64,000 nt of DNA from PWQG01 sp040882255 (lineage in GTDB: Bacteria; Pseudomonadota; Gammaproteobacteria; Pseudomonadales; Pseudohongiellaceae): contig JBBEBP010000007.1 of assembly GCA_040882255.1 (NCBI GenBank), positions 102,503-166,502 on the forward strand, read 5' to 3'. The translations under genes and the position numbers were made by a program. Positions within the stretch are counted from its first letter, which is position 1; every line of letters starts with the position of its first letter. Below the pieces are notes generated by a model that did not search any database, was not told the DNA's origin, and worked only from the letters and a program-made list of their open reading frames with translations. Positions 33,798 through 43,111 of the stretch are shown here, piece after piece.

Positions 33798-36488
33798 ATG
33801 ACTGATTATCAGGACGACAATAACCCCGGAGAAACCGGTGAATGGCTGGAAGCGCTGGCGGCGGTCATTGAACACGAAGGTCCGGAGCGGGCCCACTACC
33901 TGCTGGACCAGCTTTCCGACAAGGCGACCCGACTGACCCGGAGTCTGCCGCAGCGAGCTGTCACCACGCCGTACCGCAACAGCATTTCACCGGAAGACGA
34001 AGAACGCATGCCCGGTGACATGTTCATGGAGCGACGCATCCGGGGCATCATACGCTGGAACGCACTGGCGATGGTCATGCGGGCCAACAGCGAGAACCCG
34101 GACCTGGGTGGTCATATCTCTTCTTTCGCCTCCTCGGCGACGCTGTACGATGTGGGCTTCAACTACTTTTTCCGCGGCCCCGATGAGGATCAGCCCGGTG
34201 ACCTGATCTACTTCCAGGGACATGTCTCCCCCGGTATCTATGCCCGCTCCTACCTGGAGGGGCGCATCACCGAGGATCAGATGGACAATTTCCGCCAGGA
34301 AGTCGACGGCAACGGCCTGTCTTCCTACCCCCACCCCTGGCTGATGCCGGACTACTGGCAGTTCCCGACCGTATCCATGGGGATCGGCCCGATCAACTCG
34401 ATTTACCAGGCGCACGTCATGAAGTACCTGGACAACCGGGAACTGATGGAGCGCAATGATCGCAAGGTCTGGTGTTTCCTGGGCGACGGCGAGATGGACG
34501 AGCCCGAATCACTGGGCGCCATCGGCAAGGCCGGACGCGAGAAACTGGACAACCTGATCTGGGTGGTCAACTGCAACCTGCAACGTCTCGATGGCCCGGT
34601 ACGCGGCAACGGCAAGATTATCCAGGAGCTGGAAGGTATCTTCCGGGGCGCCGGCTGGAACGTCATCAAGGTGGTGTGGGGCCGGCACTGGGACCCGCTG
34701 TTCGAAGCGGACCGCGATGGCCTGCTGCAGAAGCGCATGGACGAGGTCGTTGACGGCGAGTACCAGAACTACTGGGGCCGTGGCGGGGCCTATACCCGCG
34801 AGGAATTCTTCGGCAAGCATCCCGAGCTGCTGGAGATGGTCGAGCATCTGTCGGACGACGACATCATGCGGCTGAACCGTGGCGGGCACGATCCCTACAA
34901 GGTCTATGCGGCGTATGCCGAGGCGATGAAGAGCAATGGCCGCCCGACCGTGATCCTGGCCAAGACCGTGAAAGGCTATGCCTTCGGCTCGGCGGCCGAA
35001 GCACAGAACGTGGCGCACCAGGTCAAGAAGCTGGACAAGGAATCTCTGAAGACGTTCCGCGACCGGTTCGGCGTACCGATTCCGGACAAGGAACTGGACA
35101 ATGTGCCATATTACCGGCCGGAAGAAGACAGCCTGGAAATGCGCTACATGCGCAAGACCCGCGAGAAACTGGGCGGTTCGGTTCCCCAGCGCCGCGCCAA
35201 ATCCTATGCGCTGCCGATCCCGGCACTGAATGCTTTCGACGCCCAGATCAAGGGTACGGGTGACCGTGAAGTGTCCACCACCATGGCGTTCGTGCGCATG
35301 CTCAATACCCTGTGCAAGGACAAGGAACTCGGACAGCGTATTGTGCCGATCGTGCCGGATGAGGCGCGCACCTTCGGCATGGAAGGCATGTTCCGCCAGA
35401 TGGGTATCTATTCGTCCATGGGTCAGCTCTATGATCCCGCCGACTCCAACCAGGTCATGTACTACCGCGAGGACGTCAAGGGACAGATGCTGGAAGAGGG
35501 CATCAGCGAAGCCGGCGCCTTCTCCACCTGGCTGGCCGCCGCGACCTCCTACAGCGTCAACGATTATCCGCTGATTCCTTTCTACATCTACTATTCGATG
35601 TTCGGCTTCCAGCGCATTGGTGATCTGGCCTGGGCGGCCGGTGATTCGCAGGCGCGGGGCTTCCTGATCGGTGCCACGGCGGGCCGCACCACGCTGAACG
35701 GCGAGGGGCTGCAGCACCAGGACGGGCACAGTCACATCCTGGCCTCCACCATCCCGAACTGTGTGGCCTATGATCCCACCTATGCCTACGAGATGGCCGT
35801 GATCGTCCAGGACGGCCTGCGCCGGATGTACCAGGATCAGGAAAACGTCTTCTACTACATCACCTCGATGAACGAGAACTATGTCCAGCCGGAGATGCCG
35901 AAGGGCGTCGAGGAAGGCATCATCAAGGGGATGTATTTGCTGGAAGACGGGGGCAGCAAGGAATACAAGGTTTCCGGCAAGGCAGCCACCACAGAGCGGC
36001 TGCGGCTGTTGGGCAGTGGCACCATCCTGCGCGAAGTGCGCGAGGCGGCGGTTATCCTGCGCGACCAGTACAAGGTGCCGGTCGATGTCTGGAGCGTGAC
36101 CAGTTTCAATGAGCTGCGCCGTGAGGGCATGGCGACGACCCGTCACAACATGCTGCACCCCGCCGGCAAGGACAAGGAGTCGTATGTCACGCAATGCCTG
36201 AAAGGGCAGAAGGGGCCGGTGGTGGCTGCGACCGACCATATGCGTCTGTTTGCAGATCAGATCCGCGAATACGTGCCGAACGACTATCGTGTGCTGGGTA
36301 CGGATGGTTTCGGCCGGAGTGACACGCGCAAGAAACTGCGCTGGTTCTTCGAGGTCGACCGCCACTACGTCGTGCTGGCTGCCCTGACCGAGCTGAAGGC
36401 TCGCAAGGTGGTTACGGCCGCGACCGTCAACAAGGCCATGAAGGACATGGGGATCGATCCCGAGAAGGTGAATCCCGTACTGACCTGA
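33798..36488 (+). CDS. aceE: AceE, pyruvate dehydrogenase E1 (homodimeric)
   Basis: Thiamine-diphosphate enzyme decarboxylating pyruvate and acetylating the lipoyl groups of AceF. 896 residues, the usual length of the single-chain type. The ThDP motif is GDGEMDEPES...VVNCN at about residues 231-260; HSHILASTIPNC and the C-terminal transketolase domain are intact. It is followed by aceF after 84 bp; no lpd (E3) gene is present in the window. Confidence 0.97.
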   Translation: MTDYQDDNNPGETGEWLEALAAVIEHEGPERAHYLLDQLSDKATRLTRSLPQRAVTTPYRNSISPEDEERMPGDMFMERRIRGIIRWNALAMVMRANSENPDLGGHISSFASSATLYDVGFNYFFRGPDEDQPGDLIYFQGHVSPGIYARSYLEGRITEDQMDNFRQEVDGNGLSSYPHPWLMPDYWQFPTVSMGIGPINSIYQAHVMKYLDNRELMERNDRKVWCFLGDGEMDEPESLGAIGKAGREKLDNLIWVVNCNLQRLDGPVRGNGKIIQELEGIFRGAGWNVIKVVWGRHWDPLFEADRDGLLQKRMDEVVDGEYQNYWGRGGAYTREEFFGKHPELLEMVEHLSDDDIMRLNRGGHDPYKVYAAYAEAMKSNGRPTVILAKTVKGYAFGSAAEAQNVAHQVKKLDKESLKTFRDRFGVPIPDKELDNVPYYRPEEDSLEMRYMRKTREKLGGSVPQRRAKSYALPIPALNAFDAQIKGTGDREVSTTMAFVRMLNTLCKDKELGQRIVPIVPDEARTFGMEGMFRQMGIYSSMGQLYDPADSNQVMYYREDVKGQMLEEGISEAGAFSTWLAAATSYSVNDYPLIPFYIYYSMFGFQRIGDLAWAAGDSQARGFLIGATAGRTTLNGEGLQHQDGHSHILASTIPNCVAYDPTYAYEMAVIVQDGLRRMYQDQENVFYYITSMNENYVQPEMPKGVEEGIIKGMYLLEDGGSKEYKVSGKAATTERLRLLGSGTILREVREAAVILRDQYKVPVDVWSVTSFNELRREGMATTRHNMLHPAGKDKESYVTQCLKGQKGPVVAATDHMRLFADQIREYVPNDYRVLGTDGFGRSDTRKKLRWFFEVDRHYVVLAALTELKARKVVTAATVNKAMKDMGIDPEKVNPVLT

Positions 36489-36572
36489 ACCGTGTGTTGA
36501 AGTGGCGCATGCGGGTTCCGTACGGTCATGACAGCAAGGTTACAAAAAACTGCAATATCAGGAGCATACAAG

Positions 36573-38282
36573 GTGCCTGTAGAGAGCGTGAAAGTACCCG
36601 ACCTGGGCGATTCCAAGGATGTCGAGGTGATCGAGATCCTGGTCAAGGAAGGCCAGTCGATCGAGGAGAATGAGGACATCATCGTACTGGAAACCGACAA
36701 GGCGGCCATGGAGATTCCGGCGTCGCAGGGCGGTACCGTCAAGAGCATCACCGTGAAGGTGGGCGATACGGTCAATCAGGGTGACGAGATCCTGACCGTG
36801 GAAGCCGACAGTGCCGGTGATTCATCGGAGGAGGAATCCGCAGAGGCGGCATCGGACGAGCCGGAAGAAGCCACTGAGGAGAAGGAACCTTCCCCGGAAC
36901 CGGAGTCGGAACCGGATGAGGAGGAGGACGCTGGCGACGAATCAGCGGCGGCCTCCGGCGGTATCGAACAGGTGGATGTTCCCGATATCGGTGATGAATC
37001 GGACGTGGAAGTCATCGAGATACATGTCAGCGAGGGCGACAGGATTTCAGCGGAAGATCCGCTGATCACGCTGGAGTCCGACAAGGCGGCCATGGACATC
37101 CCGGCGCCGAAGGGCGGCGAGGTCAAGTCCGTGAAGATCAAGGTCGGCGACCTTGTCTCGAAAGGCTCTCCTATCCTGGAACTGGTGGTATCCGGTGGCG
37201 ACGCAAAGCCGGCAGACGGCGGGAAGTCCGGCAAGAAGGACGAAGCGGCGAAGGACAGTGGCGCCTCCAGGGCGGAGAAAAGTGACACTGCCGGCAAGGC
37301 GGACGAGGACGAGAAGAAGCTGCAGCAGAAACAGCAGCAGTATGCAGAGAAGGCCGCTGCGCAGGCTTCCGGCAAGATCTATGCGGGACCGGCGGTACGC
37401 AAGCTGGCCCGCGAACTGGGTGTGGACCTGACGCAGGTGGATGGCAGCGGTGCCAAGGGCCGCATCCAGAAGGAGGACGTCCACGAGTTCGTGAAGGCTC
37501 GCCTGGGCGGAGGGTCGGCCAGCTCGACCGGAGCCACCAGCGGTGCGGGCATTCCGGCGGTGCCGGACATCGACTTCAGCCAGTTCGGCGAAGTCGAGGA
37601 AGTGTCGATGAGCAAGCTGCACCGGGTCACGGCGGAGAATATGCACCGCAACTGGCTGAACGTGCCGGCGGTTGCCCAGTTCAACGAAGCCGATGTCACG
37701 GACCTGGAGGACTTCCGGGCCGCACAGAAGAAGCTGGCCGAGAAGAAGGGCGTCAAGCTGACACCGCTGCCGTTTCTGATCAAGGCCTGCGCGAAAGCGC
37801 TGGAAGAGTACCCGCAGTTCAACGTGTCGCTGCATTCCTCCGGCGAGAAGCTGATACAGAAGAAGTACGTGCATATCGGCGTTGCTGTGGCGACGGAAGC
37901 GGGTCTGATGGTGCCGGTCCTCAAGAATGTCGACCAGAAAAGCATCTGGCAGCTCTCCGAAGAGTTCGCCACTCTCGCCGAGAAAGCCCGTAGCCGCCGC
38001 CTTGGCAAAGAGGACATGCAGGGCGCCTGTTTCACTATCTCCAGCCTGGGCGCCATTGGCGGTACCGGCTTTACTCCGATCGTGAACTCCCCGGAAGTGG
38101 GCATTCTCGGGGTCTCCAAAACCGAGATCAAACCGGTCTGGAATGGCAAGGAGTTCGTGCCGCGCAAGATGCTGCCGTTCTCCCTGTGCTATGACCACCG
38201 GGCGGTGAACGGGATGGATGCCGGGCAGTTCGCCACGTACCTCGGGGAGTTGTTGAGTGACATCCGGCTTCTGATGATGTAG
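36573..38282 (+). CDS. aceF: AceF, dihydrolipoyllysine acetyltransferase (E2)
   Basis: Core of the pyruvate dehydrogenase complex. 569 residues from GTG 36573, supported by AGGAG at 36560-36564; the frame extends to 36528 without homology. Two lipoyl domains each carry the lipoylated Lys in DKAAM (ETDKAAMEI and ESDKAAMDI), joined by a very acidic Glu/Asp/Ser linker. The E3/E1-binding domain (GPAVRKLARELGVDL) and the catalytic domain with CYDHRAVNGMDAG follow. Confidence 0.97.
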   Translation: MPVESVKVPDLGDSKDVEVIEILVKEGQSIEENEDIIVLETDKAAMEIPASQGGTVKSITVKVGDTVNQGDEILTVEADSAGDSSEEESAEAASDEPEEATEEKEPSPEPESEPDEEEDAGDESAAASGGIEQVDVPDIGDESDVEVIEIHVSEGDRISAEDPLITLESDKAAMDIPAPKGGEVKSVKIKVGDLVSKGSPILELVVSGGDAKPADGGKSGKKDEAAKDSGASRAEKSDTAGKADEDEKKLQQKQQQYAEKAAAQASGKIYAGPAVRKLARELGVDLTQVDGSGAKGRIQKEDVHEFVKARLGGGSASSTGATSGAGIPAVPDIDFSQFGEVEEVSMSKLHRVTAENMHRNWLNVPAVAQFNEADVTDLEDFRAAQKKLAEKKGVKLTPLPFLIKACAKALEEYPQFNVSLHSSGEKLIQKKYVHIGVAVATEAGLMVPVLKNVDQKSIWQLSEEFATLAEKARSRRLGKEDMQGACFTISSLGAIGGTGFTPIVNSPEVGILGVSKTEIKPVWNGKEFVPRKMLPFSLCYDHRAVNGMDAGQFATYLGELLSDIRLLMM

Positions 38283-38328
38283 TTCGCACATCTCCTGGGA
38301 AGTCTCCGCGTAGGCAATTGATGCGCAC

Positions 38329-38380
38329 GAAAAGGAAAGGCCCGTGGCGGTTTTACAACCGTCACGGGCCTTTCCTTTTC
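38329..38380 (+). terminator. Terminator of aceEF
   Basis: A 24-bp stem from GAAAAGGAAAGGCCCGTG through CGGTT, with one mismatch, closed by a 4-nt loop (TTAC) near 38354. The 3' arm ends CCTTTCCTTTTC. It starts 47 bp after the aceF stop. Confidence 0.85.
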
Positions 38381-38560
38381 CTCTGCCGGTTTGTGGTGCG
38401 ACTGGCACCGAGTGATGAATCGGGAAGTGCCACTTACCCTGGAAGATGCCATTCGATGACCCTGATCGGTGCCGCTGCCGCTGCCGGTAGGAGGTGCAGC
38501 TGACTCCGGGGCTTCACAGGGAATGAGGCACCAGCCTCTCCGGCGGCAGAATCATTCGAG

Positions 38561-38614
38561 GAAAAGGAAGAGGGGCGCGGCGATGGAAACATCGCAGCGC
38601 CCCTCTTCCTTTTC
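38561..38614 (-). terminator. Terminator of the exported aldolase gene
   Basis: A long near-perfect inverted repeat: left arm 38561-38585, right arm 38590-38614, loop about 4 nt, with GAAAAGGAAG and CTTCCTTTTC at its ends. It lies 40 bp beyond the stop of the minus-strand gene and gives a U-rich tail on that strand. Confidence 0.8.
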
Positions 38615-38653
38615 GTGCACAAGTCATTTCATGCACACGGAATACCCGGGACC

Positions 38654-39592
38654 TCAGTCCCGCCCGGCCGCGTCGCGGGCGATGTCCAGCGTCTCGGCAG
38701 TGGCACCACTGATACCCGCGTCACCCCAGTACCCGACCGTGGGGAACATGAAGCCCTGATCGATACGCTCGGCGATATCGCCGGCATTCGTGGTGATGCC
38801 GCAGGGCACGCCGTGCTCCAGGCACAGCGCCAGGACGTCATCAATGGCGGCCTGGACGTCCGGGTGGCCGGTCTGGAAAGGCAGGCCCATGGACATGGAC
38901 AGGTCAGCCGGACCGATGAAGATGGCGCCTACACCGGGTGTGGTAATGATGTCCTCGGCGTTTTCCACACCGGCCACGGATTCAATCTGCATGACGGCCA
39001 GCAGGTCGCCATTCGGGTTCAACGGCCAGGTGTCGGCGCGCTGGACGTAATCAGGCGCACCCCAGTACCAGCTGGCCACGCCCGGTGAGGCGCCACGTAC
39101 ACCAGTTGGTTCGGCGATCTCCGAGCCACGCGGCTGCGGATAGCGCATTGCCTTCACCGCGCGCTCGGCTTCATCACCGGTTTCCACGTACGGGAACATG
39201 ATACCGAAGGCGCCGATGTCGAGGATCTGCTTGACCAGCCATTCGGGATCGTTGCGGCCATTGGCAGGCAGTCGGACGATGGGCGTGGTGGCCATCTGCG
39301 TATGGCCCTGCTCGGCGACGGCGGCCTTGTCGGTCATGCCCAGCAGAAACTCCTGCAGGGTTTCCATGTCATGGGCGGTGTGCTCCATGTCGATCAGGAT
39401 GTAATCCAGTCCGGATGTCGCAAGGGCCCGGGCATTGGCCAGTGAGAAGTTGCCGGTGAACAGGCCGAAGACCGGCTCGTCGTTCTCCAGTGTCTCGATG
39501 CTTTTGTTCAGGTGTTGGAAATCCTGGGCCAGGGAGACCGCAGGCAGCAATGCAGTCGCGGCGAACAGCGCCGTCAGTAACCTCTTTGTCAT
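38654..39592 (-). CDS. HpcH/HpaI-family aldolase with a signal peptide
   Basis: 312 residues. A clear signal peptide, MTKRLLTALFAATALLPAVSLAQ, is followed by an HpcH/HpaI (class II pyruvate aldolase / citrate-lyase beta-like) barrel: LIDMEHTAHDMETLQ, metal-ligand Glu in MQIESVAGVENA and Asp in FIGPADLSMSMG. The family normally cleaves or forms hydroxy-acid C-C bonds in the cytoplasm, so export is unusual. The start at 39592 is set by the signal peptide and AGGAATT. No neighbouring catabolic genes reveal the substrate. Confidence 0.82.
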   Translation of the reverse strand: MTKRLLTALFAATALLPAVSLAQDFQHLNKSIETLENDEPVFGLFTGNFSLANARALATSGLDYILIDMEHTAHDMETLQEFLLGMTDKAAVAEQGHTQMATTPIVRLPANGRNDPEWLVKQILDIGAFGIMFPYVETGDEAERAVKAMRYPQPRGSEIAEPTGVRGASPGVASWYWGAPDYVQRADTWPLNPNGDLLAVMQIESVAGVENAEDIITTPGVGAIFIGPADLSMSMGLPFQTGHPDVQAAIDDVLALCLEHGVPCGITTNAGDIAERIDQGFMFPTVGYWGDAGISGATAETLDIARDAAGRD

Positions 39593-39681
39593 GTGTAATT
39601 CCTGTAAGGATGGTTGAAAGCCAAAAGGCTCCCAGAGCGTAGAGGAGCGCTGCTCAAAATACAAACGGCTGTAACAATCCG

Positions 39682-40539
39682 CTACGCTTTACCCGTGAAA
39701 GCCCCGGTTGGCGGGGTGGGACCGGAACCGATTGCCGCTCGGTCCGGCACATAGAAATACCCGGTTCCCGGTTCCGCGATATCATCGGGGAGAGGCAGGG
39801 CGCGGACCCGGCAGCCATAGGCATCGTGCAGATGTTCTTCGGTCAATACTTCCGCAGCCGTTCCGAGCAGGAAGTTGCCATCTCCCTTGAGCAGCAGAAT
39901 CCGTTCACAATACCGGGCGGCCAGATTGATGTCGTGGGTGGCAAACAACAGGGCGGAGCCGTCGGTATGTGTCCGGTCCCGCAGCAGCGACAGGCTGCTG
40001 AGCTGGAAGCCGATATCCAGATGGTTGCCGGGTTCGTCAAGCAGCATCACACGTGGTGCCTGGGCCAGCAGGGCGGCCAGTGCCAGGCGCTGGCGTTCGC
40101 CGCCGCTCAGGGAATGGACCTGCCGCTGCGCCAGGTTCAGCAGTCCCATCTGTTGCAACGCCTGTTCGGCCACCTCCCGGTCGTGCCGGTTTTCCCACTG
40201 CCAGGCGCGGCTGTGCGGGAAGCGGCCCAGCAGGACGGTTTCCATGACGGTGGCAGGCATCTCGTCGGTGTGATGCTGGAATACGATGCCCACCTGCCGG
40301 GCCAGCGCGCGCCCCGTCCATTCCGCCAGCGCCCTGCCCTGCAGCGACAGGTGGCCGGCCGACGGTGCGTGGAGTCCGGCCAGCGTATGCAGCAGTGTGG
40401 TCTTGCCGGTGCCGTTGCAGCCCAGTATGCCCAGGCAGTCTCCCGCCCGTATGCCCAGGTCCAGCCCCCGCAGTAGCGGACGATGGCCGGCCGCGATGGC
40501 CAGTTCCCTGCACGCCAACAGCTCCCCGGTTCCGCTCAT
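39682..40539 (-). CDS. ABC transporter ATPase, vitamin B12/Fe-siderophore type
   Basis: 285 residues. Walker A (GCNGTGKTTL) near residue 42, signature LSGGERQRLALAALLAQ, Walker B VMLLDEP and a switch His (FATHDIN) make a complete BtuD/FecE/FhuC-like ATPase. It overlaps the upstream permease gene by 4 bp, forming an importer pair. The substrate is not determined; cobalamin, haem and ferric siderophores are all possible. Confidence 0.88.
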   Translation of the reverse strand: MSGTGELLACRELAIAAGHRPLLRGLDLGIRAGDCLGILGCNGTGKTTLLHTLAGLHAPSAGHLSLQGRALAEWTGRALARQVGIVFQHHTDEMPATVMETVLLGRFPHSRAWQWENRHDREVAEQALQQMGLLNLAQRQVHSLSGGERQRLALAALLAQAPRVMLLDEPGNHLDIGFQLSSLSLLRDRTHTDGSALLFATHDINLAARYCERILLLKGDGNFLLGTAAEVLTEEHLHDAYGCRVRALPLPDDIAEPGTGYFYVPDRAAIGSGPTPPTGAFTGKA

Positions 40540-41519
40540 ACGGTCTGCCTGTGACTGCGGTGGAGAATGAAAAGGAATACCGGCACACCGATGATGGCCG
40601 TGACCACGCCCACCGGCAGTTGCTGCGGAGCGATGATGGTGCGCGCGAAGCCGTCCGCCACCACCAGGAAACTGCCACCCAGTAGCGCCGATGCCGGTAG
40701 CAGCACGCGGTGGTCCCGGGCACCCAGCAGCCGCAGCATGTGCGGAATGACCAGACCCACAAAGCCGATGGAGCCGGCCACGGTCACGGCGGTGGCGGTC
40801 AGTACCGAGGCAGTGAAGTAGAGCAGGACTTTGAGGCGGCCGGTATTCACGCCCAGCGAGGCGGCGAGTTGCTCGCCCCGCGCCAATGCATTGAGTGAAC
40901 GCGCCACGAGAAACAGAATCACCAGACCGGCCAGCAATACGGCAAAGTGCCCGGCGTCAACACGGCTTCTGGCCAGGTCGCCCATCAACCAGAAGAGCAT
41001 ACTCTGCACGGTGTTGCCGCTGGTGGTGGCCAGCAGCAGGTTGATCAACGCGCCCCAACCGGCCGAGACCACCACCCCCGTCAGCAGCAGCCGGACGGGA
41101 TTCCACTCACCGCGCAGGCTCGCCAGGCCGAACACAATGGCAATCGAGGAAACCGCTCCCAGGAACGCGGCATTGGATACCCAGGCACCGCCCAGCCCCA
41201 GCAGGATGGCGCCGAGCGCGCCCACCGCCGCGCCACCTGAAACGCCCAGGATGTAGGGATCGGCCAGGGGATTGCGCAGCAACACCTGCATGACCACCCC
41301 GGACAGTGCCAACAGGGCGCCGGTGACAAAGGCGGCCAGCGTGCGGGGTATGCGCAGCTCCACCACGATGTCCCGTTCCATGCCGCCATCGGCCTGCCAC
41401 CACTGCTCCATCAGGGTGGGCAGCGACACGGGTATGCTGCCACTGGCCAGCGACAGGGCGAAGCTGGCGATGGCCAGCAGGCAGAGGCAGCCCAGCAAGA
41501 TGTAGTGGTGGCGTTCCAT
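40536..41519 (-). CDS. BtuC/FecCD-family ABC importer permease
   Basis: 327 residues with about ten membrane helices. The FecCD signature is seen in RIPRTLAAFVTGALLALSGVVMQVLLRNPLADPYILGVSGGAAVGA and GLVIPHMLRLLGARDHR. It is translated first and coupled to the ATPase. No periplasmic binding protein gene is adjacent, so the solute-binding partner must be elsewhere. Confidence 0.9.
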   Translation of the reverse strand: MERHHYILLGCLCLLAIASFALSLASGSIPVSLPTLMEQWWQADGGMERDIVVELRIPRTLAAFVTGALLALSGVVMQVLLRNPLADPYILGVSGGAAVGALGAILLGLGGAWVSNAAFLGAVSSIAIVFGLASLRGEWNPVRLLLTGVVVSAGWGALINLLLATTSGNTVQSMLFWLMGDLARSRVDAGHFAVLLAGLVILFLVARSLNALARGEQLAASLGVNTGRLKVLLYFTASVLTATAVTVAGSIGFVGLVIPHMLRLLGARDHRVLLPASALLGGSFLVVADGFARTIIAPQQLPVGVVTAIIGVPVFLFILHRSHRQTV

Positions 41520-41595
41520 TCGATGGTTTCATCCCTTTGTCCAGCCGCCATTCTAGCATCCGTCGCCCGTGGTCAGCCTGTGCGATAATCGCTGT

Positions 41596-42567
41596 ATGGA
41601 AACACATCGCTGGAACTGGCATGTACTGGGCGCGGGCGCCATGGGCTGTCTCTGGGCCTGTCGTCTGGCCGGGCATGGCTGGCCGGTGCGTCTGCTGCTG
41701 CGAGACGCTCGGCGTTTAGCGGACTACCGGCGTCATGGCGGGTTGACCCTGGAATCCGGATCGGAACGGCCGTGGTTCGCCGTGCCGGCCGACTGTGTGG
41801 CGGGAAGCGGCAGGGTGGACGCCCTGTTGTTGGCCACCAAGGCGGGCGATGCCTTGCAGGCGCTGGAATCTGCGGCCCACCGCCTGCACGAGTCATCGGT
41901 GATCGTATTGATGCAAAATGGCGTGGCGGTACAGGAATCCATCCACAAGCGCTACGGGGCCGGCCGGGTACTGTGTCTGAGCACCAGCCACGGCGCCTGG
42001 ATGCGTGCTCCCTGCCACGTCGTGCATGCCGGGGCGGGGCAGGCCTGGCTCGGCAGTCTGGAACCGGACAGCGGGGGCGTGGGCGCCGCGCTGCGGGAAC
42101 GGGTGCTGCGGCAACTGCCGGGCGAGGCCATGCAGATCCGGGCCGAGCGCGACATGCGTGGCAGGTTGTGGCGGAAGTTTGCCGTCAACTGTGCTGTCAA
42201 CGCGCTGACCGTGCTGCACGACTGCCGCAACGGACAACTGCTGACGCATCCGGTCGCGGCGGCGGATCTGGAGGCGCTGTGCGGGGAGATTGAAGCCCTG
42301 GTCGAGGCGCTGCCGCAGGCACCGGACATCGGCCCGCTGTGGCCACAGTTGCGCTCGGTGCTGGAGGCGTCGGCCGACAATGTGTCATCTACCCTGCAGG
42401 ATGTCAGGGCGGGGCGGTCCACCGAACTGGCCTGGCTCAACGGCTGGCTGATCGCGCTGGCGGGGCAACAGGGGCTGGACTGTCCCCGCAACCGCGCCAT
42501 AGCCACCCGTCTTGCCATTCCCCTGCCGGATGCCTCCGGCACAGTTCACGCCCCGCACCACCAGTGA
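41596..42567 (+). CDS. panE: PanE/ApbA, 2-dehydropantoate 2-reductase
   Basis: NADPH-dependent ketopantoate reductase of pantothenate synthesis. 323 residues. Rossmann motif VLGAGAMGCLWACRLA at the N terminus, LLATKAGDALQAL, catalytic Lys region LWRKFAVNCAVNALT, and STLQDVRAGRSTELAWLNG near the C terminus. ATG 41596 is preferred over the upstream in-frame start at 41569 because the Rossmann strand follows at the usual distance. Confidence 0.92.
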   Translation: METHRWNWHVLGAGAMGCLWACRLAGHGWPVRLLLRDARRLADYRRHGGLTLESGSERPWFAVPADCVAGSGRVDALLLATKAGDALQALESAAHRLHESSVIVLMQNGVAVQESIHKRYGAGRVLCLSTSHGAWMRAPCHVVHAGAGQAWLGSLEPDSGGVGAALRERVLRQLPGEAMQIRAERDMRGRLWRKFAVNCAVNALTVLHDCRNGQLLTHPVAAADLEALCGEIEALVEALPQAPDIGPLWPQLRSVLEASADNVSSTLQDVRAGRSTELAWLNGWLIALAGQQGLDCPRNRAIATRLAIPLPDASGTVHAPHHQ

Positions 42568-42623
42568 TAGTATGCGGGATTCACCATCCAGGCAGTCGTG
42601 TGACTGCCGTGAGAGGAACTGAC

Positions 42624-43106
42624 ATGCCATCATTCGATATCGTGTCCGAAGTGGACATGCCGGAAGTGCACAATGCCGTGGATCAGGCCAATCGCGAGGT
42701 TGGTACCCGGTTCGATTTCAAGGGCGTGGACGCCAGCTTCGAGCTGGGGGAATCTGCCGTCACAGTGGCGGCGGAATCCGATTTCCAGGTCCATCAGATG
42801 ATGGACATTCTCAGGAACAAACTGGTCAAGCGCGGCATCGACCTGAAATGCCTGGACGAGGGCGAGATCACGATGACCGGCAAGAAGGCGCTGATGACCG
42901 CGCAGATCCAGCAGGGTATCGAGGCGGACCTGGCGCGCAAGCTGGTGCGCATGATCAAGGATGCCAAGCTCAAGGTGCAGACGGCCATCCAGGGCGAGAA
43001 GCTGCGGGTGACCGGCAAGAAGCGTGATGACCTGCAGCAGGTCATTGCCATGTTGAAGGACGCGAAGCTGGATGTGCCCCTGCAATTCAACAATTTCCGT
43101 GATTGA
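42624..43106 (+). CDS. yajQ: YajQ-family nucleotide-binding protein
   Basis: 160 residues, the full family length, starting MPSFDIVSEVDMPEVHNA. YajQ proteins have two RNP-like ferredoxin folds and bind nucleotides; a Xanthomonas member binds cyclic di-GMP. AGAGGAA lies just upstream of ATG 42624; the longer frame upstream lies inside panE. Cytoplasmic. Regulatory role inferred only from family. Confidence 0.93.
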   Translation: MPSFDIVSEVDMPEVHNAVDQANREVGTRFDFKGVDASFELGESAVTVAAESDFQVHQMMDILRNKLVKRGIDLKCLDEGEITMTGKKALMTAQIQQGIEADLARKLVRMIKDAKLKVQTAIQGEKLRVTGKKRDDLQQVIAMLKDAKLDVPLQFNNFRD

Positions 43107-43111
43107 TCGAG

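Larger units (their letters stand above)
38283..38653. other. 371-bp gap holding two terminators
   Basis: Two long hairpins sit at the edges (38329-38380 and 38561-38614). The roughly 180 bp between them has no reading frame with protein features; I see nothing else in it. Confidence 0.6.

Noticed and set aside
38469..38759. Small plus-strand frame between aceF and the aldolase gene
   Set aside because: Runs through the terminator hairpin and the 3' end of the opposite gene; no protein features.
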